Positions 53,501 to 64,000 of a stretch of 64,000 nucleotides of DNA are shown piece after piece. Positions within the stretch are counted from its first letter, which is position 1, and each line of letters opens with the position of its first letter. Below the pieces are notes generated by a model. The model was not told the origin of the DNA and made no database searches. It worked only from the letters and a program-made list of their open reading frames with translations. Origin of the DNA: Klebsormidium nitens (lineage: Eukaryota > Streptophyta > Klebsormidiophyceae > Klebsormidiales > Klebsormidiaceae); assembly GCA_000708835.1 (NCBI GenBank), contig DF237007.1, forward strand, positions 186,001 to 250,000, written 5' to 3'. A program made the position numbers and the translations under genes.

Positions 53501-54804
53501 TCGCCAGTGAAGTTACCTCGCTCGTTGTTATCAAAAGGCCTGGGTTTGTTGCTATCCTCAATCAACTCTTGACTGCAAACGTTCATTCTAGGGAATCGCG
53601 CTTTCTCCTTCGAAATGCCCCATTTTTGGGTCGAAGCTGCGTAAGGTGCGGCATAGAGAGTAATCTTTCGGCTAGATAGAAGAGTCAATTCTCTCGCCTG
53701 ATATAATCACGTCAGCCTTGACGGAGTTGCGCAACCAGAAAGTGTCAAGATAGGTGCGTTCCGAGGTTTACTCGACAACGTTAGAGGCTCTTCGTCAAAT
53801 TTCCCAAGCCCTTTCTTAATTGCAAACGGCTTGCATACGTCGGGCGTGATTTCACGTTAGAAACGACGCCTGCTCTGCTTTCTTTCCTGCTCATTCTCCT
53901 TCTCTTGCCCCGTTCTGCTCTCAATCCGTTCGCGAAGGCCTTGTAAACGGATGTGTTCAGAGACCCTTGCGTCTACTTGGGCAGGCGTTTGGAGTTTGAG
54001 GCCGTTTTCATTAGCACACAGCGAATCGATCTTGCGGCCCTAGGATCGCACGGCTCTTCATCCCACAGCTAACCTTCCCTTTTCTGACGCTACTCTCTTT
54101 ACATCCTACCCCAGGTTGTTGTCATCTCGTATACGATGCTGCGCCGCCTGAAGCGGACGTTCGCCGCCCATAAGTGGGGCGTGCTTATCGTGGACGAGAG
54201 TCACAACCTGCGTACGACCAAGAACCTCAAAGAGACGGAGGAGAAAGAAACGGTCAAGGAGTTCCTGCAAAAGACGAAGCGAGCAATCCTGCTATACGGA
54301 ACGCCGTCGCTTAGCAGGTTCGTCGGATCCATTCGCTTCGACAAACAGTCGCCTTCCCCTGCTTTCCTGCTTTTTGAGAGTCGGATTGCTGGACGAAAAA
54401 TCCTTTCCGTCCTTTTGTTTAGAGATTTAAAAAGCCTAGTCTTTGCTTTTGTATCGCTGTCTGTTTTGGGTCTTGCCTTCCTTCTCGATTCGGTCCTTGC
54501 TTTGGCTGACCAAAAAGTCAGCTCCGCGTTTGAGCAGTCTCCATCCAACCCAATGTCCAGGAATCGCTGAAATTGCGGAACACAGCAGCTTCGACCGGCA
54601 TCTTCTTGAGTTTCCAAAATCTCGAAGCCTCTCGATTTGCGCCTGTCTCCCCGCCTGTGCTTGTAGAAAGGCCGTTCCAAAAAGTCCAACAGGGAAAACC
54701 ACGTGTTGGTTGGCTCTGCTCGATACACTTTGCTTTTCTTCCAAACCGACAAGCTTCCGAAAGTAGCCAGAGCCTTAACCCATTTCGCTAACCTAGCATT
54801 GGCT

Positions 54805-55440
54805 TACAGGCCGGGTGACACCTTCATCGAGGTGGACGACCCGTGAACAACAGTCCCGTTCGGTATTCTGCTTGTTATCTTCGAGCGTCAACCCTTTTCA
54901 CGTACCTAACCCAACATGCCTAAATCTTTCCTCTCTTGCAGGCCGACTGACATTTTCCACCAGGCCGATGGTTTGTGAACCGGTCTGCTCGGCCGCAACA
55001 AATATTGTTCGCCAGATATGACTGCGAGCGCAATGTTTGCTTAACATTGCGAGAACCTTAACCATTCTTATAACCTAGTTCTAAATTCCGCAGGCCTTTC
55101 GACATCTTCTACCAGGCAGATGCTTTGTGGACCGGCCTTGCTCAGATTGCCTTCAAAGCGGCGACTTTCAGAAGCAGAACTTAACCCACAGGCGTTTGGT
55201 CAAGGAAATTGGTTAGTTTCATCCTCGCAGGTCATTCGACATTTTCCACCAGGCCGATCATTTGTGGACCGTTTGTACGATCAGCTGGGCTGGCTTTCTT
55301 TGAGTAGAAGGAAACTTTGAGTAGAAGGAAACTGTAACTCCTTAACCCAAAGGTTGGGCTCATTGCTCATGCCTTGACGGGGTCCGTAACCCGGAAAAAA
55401 ACCCCGGAATCCTCCTTTCTCGCAGGCCGTTCGACATCTT
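54805..55440 (+). repeat. Acceptor-side echoes of helicase exon 4 (right arm)
   Basis: True start 55426. Echo starts, each directly after CAG, are 54810, 54952, 55094 and 55231: steps of 142, 142, 137 and 195 bp. The later echoes copy 40-55 bp of exon, for example CGACATCTTCTACCAGGC and GACATTTTCCACCAGGCCGA. All four keep an AG acceptor, so the intron presents a ladder of potential 3' splice sites. Confidence 0.85.
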
Positions 55441-56259
55441 CCACCAGGCCGATGGTTTGTGGACCGGTTTGCTTGGCCGGAACAAGTACACGTTCGCCAA
55501 GGCGTACTGCGACGTGCGCACGCTGCGGCGCGGGTGCGGCAACGTCGTCAAGGACTACTCCAAAGGAATCAGGCTGCATGAACTGCACGTGCTACTTGCG
55601 GAGACGATCATGGTGGGGAGAAATTCTGCTTGCTTGATCCAATCAGTGTCAGAATCTTAAGTAAAGGCGATTCTCAAGCTAAAAGCGCTTCTGTGCACAA
55701 TGTTCTATCAATGGATAGAACATTGATAGAACGATTCGGTGAATCATTTTGGTGTTGAGGGTGAGACACTCGTGTTTTTTTGCAGTCAATTCCCGCTATT
55801 GTCTCCCCAGAACTTCAACCTGGCAAGTCGCCAAACTGCTGAATTGCCAGTCGTTTGGTTGCAAAGTGTCATCTTTCGGAGCCGTCCAGCTTTTTGAAAC
55901 TGCTAGGATCTACGTTGCCAACCACTACCAGGTTCTATATTGGGAATCTCACCATTTCACGACCTTTGTCCAATCGCGTCGTTCGTCCGTTGCTCAATCC
56001 CTGGAAGAATCCTTCTTAAGGCTTTTGAACCTGGAATTGGACCACCGAGTGTTGGAGGAAGCCAAAAACGACAGTCTTCGGACTCTTCCCCCAGGTCCGG
56101 CGGCTCAAATCGGATGTCCTGGATCAGCTCCCCCCGAAGCGGCGCCAGGTCATCCGGCTGAAACTAGAGGCGGGAGACATCAAGGACGCCAAGGAACGGA
56201 CCGTGCAGTTGGCGGCTGAGCTGGCGGCGGCGGGGAAAGTGCGGGGGGGGAAGTTTGCG

Positions 56260-56610
56260 AGGATGGAAGCTGAGATGCTGGCGGGAGAAGAGAGCGAGGA
56301 GGGGGGCGAGGAAGAAGAGGCGCTGAGAAGGCTGGTGGAGGGGGGGGGGTAAGTCTGCCTTCCGTTCTTGGTTTCTTGGGGGCACGTTTGGAATCCTCTT
56401 TTAGGAGAAGAGTTGCTTACGAAGCTCTCTTTGGTGCTGGCGGAAGAGGACGAGCAGGGGGGGTTGGAAGAAGAGGTGCTGAGAAGGCTGGTGGAGGGGG
56501 GGGGTGAGTAAATCCGTTTCCACTTTTACTGGGGGGGTGATTCGTGGTCTGCTTCTTTTGGGAAGTTGCTCAGAAAACAAGCTGCGATGCTTGCGGAAAA
56601 GAAGCAAGCA
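56260..56610 (+). repeat. Donor-side echoes of helicase exon 5 (right arm)
   Basis: The exon end at 56348 (GAGAAGGCTGGTGGAG then a G run and GTAAGT) is repeated with exon end 56503 and GTGAGT, a spacing of 155 bp. A weaker third unit follows near 56530-56610. It matches the left-arm array in order and spacing (152 bp there). Confidence 0.8.
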
Positions 56611-59600
56611 GGGAGCTTGACTGACAAAAGGATCATTATGCTTCATTCTGGTGTTGCAACAGGAGGAACGCGGGGAGAGGGGAAATGGAGAGGCGGTGAA
56701 ACGGAATGATTCAGGCCGGTCGGAGTGTTCGAGAGTGATTTGTAATATTCTGGGGGCAGCTTGGGCTTTTCATGTTCACCTCTCCGAGACACTCGGCATG
56801 GTCACTAACTCATTCGACTGCGCGTCAAGAAGTTCTGGTGGGCAGAGGTCTCACTTTTGGCTCCGAACATGGTGCCTAGTGACTGCTTTATACCATGCAC
56901 TACCTGCTTAGCGCTCACTTGCCGCTTATGCCGCTGCAGACGTCAGCGGAAAGGAAGACGGGGGCCTGACTTACCAACAGATTGGCCTTGCGAAGCTCCG
57001 GGGGGTGAGGGAGTGGCTGGGGAACAACGTGGGTCTTACCCCCCAGAAAGAGGAAGGGGCAGAAGACGTACCCAAAATGATCATCTTCGCTCACCACATC
57101 GAGCTGCTCGACCGGATCGAGGTACGAGGCCCTAAATACCTGCATTTGAGCGTGACGTCCTTCTTGATCAGCTGTTTACTAATTTGTCTTGTCTGATGTT
57201 GGATGTGATTATCTTTTCTTCTTTCGAGTTGGAGATCGAGAAGGATGCTTGACTACCTTTTGAAACATCCTCAAACACTTTTGGTTGTTGTTTGCTGAAC
57301 CCCACTGGTGACTCGGCGCATGTCGGAGCCTTTGCAGAGGTGTATTGCTCTGAGCTGTTGTCCTTGATACGTGAGCTACGTATTTCGAGCCTGTGTTGAC
57401 ACCATTACAATGATATAACCCGATGCCGAGAGCCCATCAAAGTTAGAGTTGTTAAATCACTGTCCCGATGACAGCAGAGCTGTCTGAAAGGTGGGATGCA
57501 GGATCGGAGCATGGATATTTCCGTTGCGCCCCCTTTTCCAGAAAGCTTTGCTGATGCGTACTCTGAACCTTGAAGAAGTGGTGACAACTTTTCTTTTCTG
57601 TTTGCAGCGCTACGTGCATGACTGCGGCGTTGATTACGTCAGATTTGACGGCAGCACCCTCGGCCGCGACCGGCAAGCTGCGGTCCAGGATTTCAAGCAC
57701 CGGGACGAGATCCGAGTAGCCATTGTGGGCGTGACAGCTGGCGGCGTCGGATTGGACTTCAGCGCCGCGCAGACAGTCGTCTTTGCGGAGCTGCCCACGT
57801 CATCTGCTGACCTCATGCACGTGAGCACGGGGTGGGGGTAGATTGAATCCGGGATCCGCACTGCGCAGGATTCGAAACAAGGGGTTCTAAACGCGCATGT
57901 TCAAGCCAGGAACATCCAAGCCCCCCGAAGCGTGATGAAAGTACGCAGAGTAATGAAAGAGAAGGACACTATTTGGTCTGTTCTCCTTACCTTTAAGCAC
58001 AACGATAAATAAAGTCGTCAATCGAGGTTCATATCGATTTCGAAGACCGATACAAATGAGGATCCTAGACCCAAACTATGCTGACGCAGGCTGAGGATCG
58101 CGCTCCAAAGTTCCGTAGACAAGCACTTGGTCTGCAAACAGTCCCGAACTCTCAGTCCATCCGGGAGATGACAAAGCCTCACATAGCCAGTCAACTTGCT
58201 TGACATTGATTCTTGTTCCACCCGTTGTTGACACAGGCCAAGGATCGTGCTCACCGGCGGGGCCAGTCTAGTGCCGTCAACGTGTACCTGTTCTGCGCCA
58301 AGGACACAGGCGACGAAACCAGCTGGATGCGGTTAAGCGAGTCGTTGGAGCGGGTCACCACCGTGGTTAACGGGTCCGAAAACGCGGTTAGGGGGATCCA
58401 CGTGGACGCAATTGAGGACAAAGCGTCCGGGCAAAAGTTTCGGATGGAAAACGCGGAAACCGAGGACTGGGGCGCGACGCAGTGGGAAGGGGGGGTGGGG
58501 ATTGGATGCGAAATGGGACCCCCCGGAGTGGAGGAGGAGACCTGGGAAAGAAGGATGGCGAGGAAGGGGCGGATAACGGAATTGAGAAAGTGGAAGAGCC
58601 GGGGGTTGGAATGGAGGCGGAAATTGACCCCCGCGGGAACGGAAAGGTTGTGAGCGAGAGAGAAGAAACGAGTGCGAAGCCGCATAGAGAGGCGGGGGCG
58701 GATTGGGAGAAAAACAGTGGGGCTGCGTTGGACGGCAAAGGCCCTTCCTGTGCTGCTGAATAGACGGCGGTGAAACCGAGATGCGGAACGCAGCCGAAGG
58801 GAAAGAGAGGGCGTCAGACGGGGTGCGCATTCTTACCCCCCCGGGGGTCCGCAGGCGGAGCGGCTTCCCTGACAACGGTACCCCCCCGGAAGAAAGACGG
58901 GGCGGAAAACGCGCCCGGAAGAGCCTCTTCGCGTCCTCTCAGGGGCCCGTCTTCGACGTTTTCACTCGCGCCGGGGGGGACGCGAAGGCTGTGGAAAAAG
59001 GGGGGGAGGACGATGGGGGTGTGCCGGTGGGAAAGCTGCTGTTTGAGATCAGTCCAAACACGGGGCGAGTGCATCTGTACCGGGGGGGTAAAAGTAGGGC
59101 GTCTGGAGGAGGGGGCGCGGAGTTGCTGGCGCTCAACTTTCCAAGGGAGGAGTTGGCAAAGCTGAAGACGGAAGAGGACGTCAGGTACGGCCGCTACTAG
59201 TTGTAAGATTCAAGAGTTCATGCGTATGAGTAAGAACCCTGGAGTTAAAAGTGTTGGACCGTTGAAGCTCGACAGTTGGGCTCCTGAAAGCGAGGATGAA
59301 TCTGTCAGATCCTTGGTATGCTATTGAGAGCTCAAACTCGGACATACAGATGAAATTGCTCCGTCCGGCCCGTTCCATTATCTTTTGGAAACTGCAAGTT
59401 TGATTCTTCGATATTGCAAGGGCTGTGTTGACCTGCGCAGCTCTTCTCGTTTGCGGACCCCTTCCAGAAGGCTCGATTGGAAGCTCTTTGCTCTTGTCTA
59501 CGCAGCTCAATAAATATCAAGGCCTGAAAGATACGTGCTTCTCAGACCGGACCAGCACTTAGTAAGCGTAAGCTTTTGGATTGGCTTCTCCGATCATAAC

Positions 59601-59919
59601 GGGTACCAGTCAGAGCAAATTGTTCATTTGCACCAAAGGCCCCTTCCCAGACTCCTGCCCATCGGCGCGCCGCCCGCAAATCACTCGTCGTTACAGCAGT
59701 TCTTTTGACCTGCATCGATCACGACTGCTCTCAACGCGCCTTGCCGACGAGTCAGTACGAAGCGCTTTGCTGACTCTCACCATAACCTCGACTATTCCTT
59801 GCAGATCTTACTAGGGGCCCCTCCCGAAACTCCTGCTGACGTGCGCCGCCCACCTGCGCGCCGCCCGCCAGTTCCTGGACGAGTGGACCAAGCTGCGTCC
59901 GATTCTTCGGTCGACGCTC

Positions 59920-60640
59920 CAGGGAATGCCCCTCAAAGCACCGCTTGAGCTGGAGCTTGAGAAAGTCCGGGGAGGAGCGACGGGGGTGAGAAGCGACTAT
60001 CTCTATATTTCAGGATCTTGCTTAACCAGGCCAGCCTGGACTGAGTAGCCTCGAGTTTATGTTGAGTTACGGCTATGTTGGATTAGTTTATGCCCGGGGG
60101 ACGGGTGGCGTTTTGGGGGTTTAGGGTGGAGGGGTTGCAAAGCATGTCAATTCTGGGTCTAGGTTTGATAGTTTGTTTGAGCCCGGGGACTTTATCTAAT
60201 CCAAACTCAGAATCGACTCGGACTCCCGTTGGAAGTGTTAGGGTCAGGTTTTTTAAAGCGACTCCAGAGACCGCCCCTGAAAGCACCGCTCGAATTGGAG
60301 ATGGACAAAATCAGGATGTCGTGACTGGTGTAAGGAAAGTGTTGAACTTTTGTTACTGGGCTGGAGGGTTTACCGTTGGGTTTCTCATCGTGCCTCCAGG
60401 GGGCCAGGGAATGGCGCTCAAAACATCGCTTGAATTGGTTCTGGACAAAGTCAGGGGGGATGGGACGGGGGTTAGTCTCTGATTGAGGCATTCAAGCTTT
60501 CAACCAAGCTTTTCTAGGGCTGACATATACAGGGTCGCATCCTTTAGACCGGACTTCAGAAGGTGCCGCTCAAAGCATCGCTTCAACTTCAGCTCGACCA
60601 TTTTAGGGGGGCCGCGCGACGGGGGTAAGACGTGTTCATT
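59920..60640 (+). repeat. Donor-side echoes of helicase exon 9 (right arm)
   Basis: The end of exon 9 (CAAAGCACCGCTTGAGCTGG through GACGGGG and GTGAG; exon end 59985) recurs with equivalent ends at about 60328, 60470 and 60624, steps of about 343, 142 and 154 bp. Each echo keeps the CTC(A)AA.GCA(C/T)CGCTTGAA-like coding block and a GT donor-like site (GTAAGG, GTTAG, GTAAGA). I could not find the matching array in the left arm. Confidence 0.85.
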
Positions 60641-60759
60641 TTTTAGTTCAGGATTTACGTTCACAGTTTTGGTGCCGGACGAGGCCAGACGCCGCCCTCT
60701 GGCATTCTGCTCATCCAAGAAACTTGATTCTGAAACCAACTATTTGGTGAACATACACG

Positions 60760-61085
60760 ACTGCCGCTGACCTGGGCGTGACGTCAGCATTCAGGGGTTG
60801 AGGACGAGTTTCTCAATGCCTGTAGGGACATCCAAAATGGTCGCTCACGTCAGCGTGACGTCATCCGCAGGGCCTGCGGGCCGGCGGGAGCAAGAAGCGC
60901 GTGGCGGCGCAGGACGAGGCGGGCCCCTCCGCTCTTCACATTTCTAGCAATCTCAGCCCAAAAGCCGCATGATTCCTTGGCATCTCGAAGATTGTCGCTG
61001 ACATCAGCATGACGTCATTTGCAGGGCCTGAGGCTGGGAGGGAGCAAGAATCGTGTGGCGGCGCGGGACGAGGTTCGTGAGCCGC
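60760..61085 (+). repeat. Acceptor-side echo of helicase exon 10 (right arm)
   Basis: One clear echo with start 60871 (after CCGCAG) precedes the true start 61025 by 154 bp, copying GGGAGCAAGAA then CGTGGCGGCGC.GGACGAGG. TGACGTCA words lie directly before each acceptor. A weaker third unit may end near 60770. The left arm has four echoes here. Confidence 0.8.
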
Positions 61086-62159
61086 TGCCGGCGGGCGCAA
61101 GCGTGCGCGGGGTGGAGTGGAGGTCGATCTTCGGGGAGCCGCAGAAGAGCAGCCAGGGGTTGGACGAGGACGGGAATCCGCTGTGCAAGATGTGCCAGAA
61201 GATCTGCAGGTGAGGGAAAGGCAGCTTGTTTGAAGCCGAAATGCATATTGTAGAAGGAGCGAGTGAAGGGTCTGGTAGAAGTGCTTGGATATTTGCTTAC
61301 AGTCGATTTGAATTACTCTTCCCAAAGTACTGCCAGCTGTTGTGAAACATGGACGGCCAGGTTGGACTTTCTCGGGTTCGATTGGAGTCATTTCTCTCAA
61401 AGATGAAGTACTCGTGTGTGCCACTTGAGAACCTTGGTGCAGAACAAGAACCGTCAAGGCTGCAAGGACGAAACGTTCAATCAGATTTGCACTAACGGTC
61501 TCCAGAAAGCACCGCTCAAACATCATACCCGGTTTCTCCACTTACGGCAAAGCCATTCCTAAAGCTGAAGCCCCTGTATGTGTGCACGAGGCCGACACTC
61601 ACAGAACTCTATCTTACGTCTCGTGTCTCTAATTCAAGTAATATTCTTATGCGGTTTGGCTGCGGTTGCTGTGTCAAGTCAGCGTAGTCTTACGGTTTTG
61701 GTACAAATCCTAAGCTTTTCTTCACGGCTGACCCTTCGCATTCCTCCTCGTCGACGCTTTTCTGACAATAAGAACACCCGGAACGATCGGTTTTTTCTTG
61801 AAACGCAGGGGCCGCTTCGCCAAGTTCCCCAAGAAAATGGCCGACCTCTTTTGCACGCTGACCTGCGCGGATCAATACTCGACTCGCACGAGCAGCGCCC
61901 ACAACCGGCGGCGGCTGTTCGAACTAGAGCGGGGGGTGTGCTCCATGTGCAACCTGGACTGCCACAAGATGGTGAGCTCCGGGGTTGTGAATCGGGGGGG
62001 TAAAGCTTGAGGGTTTTGGGTTATAATGTCTTAGGTGGGGATGGGGGGGTGTAGATTGTCGAATGTCAGGTGTTAATGTTTGTACGCTTTGGCGAGCTGC
62101 GCCTTCTTCTTATCCGCTTTTCCTACATTACCTGTCTTCTTTTCATCTCATTCTCAATC

Positions 62160-62487
62160 ACTGCCCTCATAAAAACTCAGGGGTCCACTCCGAAGGGCCT
62201 CTTAAAAGCACAGCATCGCACGGCCGTTGGTCCTTTTCCCCTCCGCTTTCCGTGCGTTACCTCTTTTGCATTTCTCTCAATCTCTAGCAGTCCCTTCGTC
62301 AAACTCCAAGTGATCATCTTTGTATGGCCCGTCCGACGGACCGCCTCCACTGTCTTCCTCATTTGTTATTTACCGTTCTTCTCTTCGACACTCCGTTCTT
62401 TCCCTCGTTTGTTGTGCTTTTCCTCATTTCTTTTTGAGCTCTTTTCTCTTCGACAGTTTCTTAAAGCTCCCTTCATTTCAACCCAGG
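62160..62487 (+). repeat. Echo of helicase exon 12 start (right arm)
   Basis: CTCAG followed by GGGTCCACTCCGAAGGGCCT and CAGCATCGCACGG starts at 62181, 306 bp before the true exon 12 start at 62487 (about twice 153 bp). It corresponds to the left-arm echo. Confidence 0.7.
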
Positions 62488-63119
62488 TGACCACTCTGAA
62501 GGGCCTGTCTGACGCGCAGCGCCGCAAGTCCATTTTCGAGATGGCTCCCGCGTTCCTGGACTACCCCAAGAAACTAGACTATCTGCTGGCCAACTTTAAC
62601 GAGGGCAACGCCTGGCACGCGGATCACATCGTTGCCGTCTACGAGGGCGGGGGTGAGCCGCAAACCGAAACCCTAGCCCAAAAAGCAAAAGCTCTAGTTC
62701 CAGCCCCTGAATCGTGTATTCTTGACTCTGAACCCTGAAGATTCATACCCAAGCCGAAACGTTGATTTCCAAGTGCTAGACGGACCCGTTTCTCGACTGG
62801 AAAAGACCAGAGTTAAAGTTGTATCTTGGCAGAGATGAGTGACATTTCTTTTGTCGTTGACCGAACTGCTCGGCAGCCTTAACCCGCAAAGATGCCCAAA
62901 GATCAAGCTTCAACGTCTGAAATTTGTGATTCATTGGTCGCTTTGTGGCAGATGAGTTTCGCTATCCTGCTCTATACCGAAGCCGCTGTACTGCGGTGTC
63001 TGCTCTTCTGATACGAGACTCTTGGGTCCTTTTAGCCGTTGAATCCTTCAGATGCGTGCGGTATCAGCGTCTCCTGATTACTCTCACAATCAGTGCTTAT
63101 GCTAATGCTACTCCAATCC

Positions 63120-63320
63120 ACGTCATACCGGGCCCTGGGCCCGATGTGAGTGCATCGCAAAGATCCGGCTGACAATGGTCTCCCCTGCCACGCCAAAGTG
63201 ACGTCACAGTCTGTTTGCTGACGTAACACTTCGCCTGACATCACTTTCGCCCCTTTTCCAGGCGAGTGCGACTTAGAGAACCTGCGCACGCTGTGCGTCC
63301 CCTGCCACGCCAAGGTGACG
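63120..63320 (+). repeat. Echo of helicase exon 13 (right arm)
   Basis: About 63143-63215 copies the exon 13 start region (GAGTGC..., then CCCCTGCCACGCCAAAGTGACGTCA), 119 bp before the true start at 63262, where the corresponding words are CCCCTGCCACGCCAAGGTGACGTCA-like. Confidence 0.65.
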
Positions 63321-63579
63321 TCAGAGCAGACGAAGCGGCGCGCTAGTGAGGCGCGCCTGGCAAAGAACGACGACCCGAAGCAGCGGAAGCTCAGCTTCGT
63401 GCCACGTGTCAAGAAGAAGCGGCCCGCGGAGTTCGTCGACCTGGGGAGCGACGAGGTGCGGACACGTGGATATGGTGTCTCTTGCACAGCTGTGTTCCTC
63501 TCGGGAGCCAATGCATTCGCCACTAGTTTGAAAGGACTGGAGGATCACGATTGGCTCCGCCTCAGTTCGTTCTTATGGG

Positions 63580-63910
63580 ACTTACGAGACTTGGCTCGCC
63601 CCCGAGATGCCTTGTCTCGCCTCCTGCGGTCCTCGATCAGAAACGACAGAAAAGAGTCTCTAGACGCAAGCGCGCTCACAACGGGGTCCATCCATCCATT
63701 TCAGCCTCTCTCAATGCTGGAATTCTCTAATGACTGCAGCGCAGGAAGCGTCTCCGCTCGCAAAAGGCCTCGTCTCGCCTCCTGAGAAATCCAGACCACC
63801 AGAACGAACCGAAGGAGTCTCCGGATGCGATCGTGATTAAAGCAGGGGCCCATCCGTTCTAGCCATTTTCAATGCTGACAAATTTCTGTTGTTACATTGC
63901 AGAAGCGTCT
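63580..63910 (+). repeat. Acceptor-side echoes of helicase exon 14 (right arm)
   Basis: The true exon edge (63903) has an echo at 63746, 157 bp upstream, reading CGCAG then GAAGCGTCTCCGCTCGCAAA, with a more decayed unit near 63590. The echo keeps the full AG plus GAAGCG edge, whereas the true site has lost the first G. Confidence 0.75.
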
Positions 63911-64000
63911 CCGCCTGCGAAAGGCCCTGTCTCGCCTCCTTTGAAGTCCGGCCAGAACGAACGGAAGGACTCTCCGGAAGCGAGCGCGAACCAATCGGGG

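Larger units (their letters stand above)
50557..64000 (+). pseudogene. SMARCAL1/ZRANB3-type helicase with HNH, right copy, decayed and cut by the window edge
   Basis: Inverted paralogue of the left helicase gene with the same exon plan: 50557-52664, 53207-53386, 54115-54317, 55426-55612, 56095-56348, 56940-57121, 57608-57820, 58237-59184, 59805-59985, 61025-61209, 61809-61971, 62487-62652, 63262-63455 and 63903 onward. Lesions seen: TCA to TGA at 50860-50862; 1 nt lost near 51315; about 8 nt lost near 51950; 1 nt lost near 52315; Walker A GVGKT changed to GVWKT (about 52647); SGTP changed to YGTP in exon 3; an extra G in the exon 5 homopolymer; exon 8 is 17 nt shorter, with several frame changes; CAG to TAG at 59812-59814; and the first G of exon 14 is missing. 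DESH, QAKDRAHRRGQ and the HNH exons are still readable. Loss of ATPase function is near certain. Fragments might still be transcribed. Confidence 0.92.

Overview
The window is nuclear DNA from a green-lineage eukaryote. Its genes have many introns with GT..AG borders and GC-rich exons. They include a plastid-type porphobilinogen deaminase with a transit-like leader, a plant-type 3-ketoacyl-CoA reductase and 26S proteasome subunit RPN3. Long G or C runs inside exons, medium introns and close genes fit a streptophyte alga (Klebsormidium-like) better than a flowering plant; the organism is an inference.

Layout. 0.5-3.7 kb: RPN3 (minus), 3' end off the window, sharing a 0.66 kb divergent promoter with KCR1 (plus, 4.4-7.0 kb). 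8.7-22.7 kb: a 14-exon SNF2/HNH gene of the SMARCAL1/ZRANB3 annealing-helicase class (minus), apparently intact apart from a 20-N assembly gap. 25.0-26.5 kb: a divergent two-exon CCCH zinc-finger gene (plus). 27.4-30.6 kb: an unrecognised six-exon coiled-coil gene (minus). 32.6-37.3 kb: porphobilinogen deaminase HEMC (plus, five exons). 37.3-40.1 kb: intergenic, with a 365-N gap and a 122 bp minisatellite. 40.1-44.2 kb: a chromodomain gene with KDZ-transposase-like features, broken by an in-frame TAG. 44.4-46.2 kb: an unrecognised convergent gene, also broken by a TAG. 47.7-64.0 kb: a second, inverted copy of the CCCH gene (minus, intact) and the helicase gene (plus, pseudogene), running off the right edge.

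Two structures dominate. First, the CCCH/helicase pair is present twice as a large inverted duplication, arms about 8.7-26.5 kb and 47.7->64.0 kb around a 21 kb spacer. The CCCH gene is open in both arms; the right-arm helicase has nonsense codons, frameshifts and a Gly-to-Trp change in Walker A. Second, many introns carry degenerate tandem copies ('echoes') of the adjoining exon edge plus its splice site, often spaced 137-160 bp apart. They occur at seven helicase junctions, five of them seen in both arms, and in simpler form in KCR1 and HEMC. This is the least explained feature of the window.

The genes do not form one pathway. RPN3, KCR1 and HEMC are housekeeping genes. The helicase, with a putative RPA-binding motif, HARP-like region, SNF2 motor, zinc-binding cysteines and HNH nuclease, should act in replication-fork repair. 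The KDZ-like locus is mobile-element derived.
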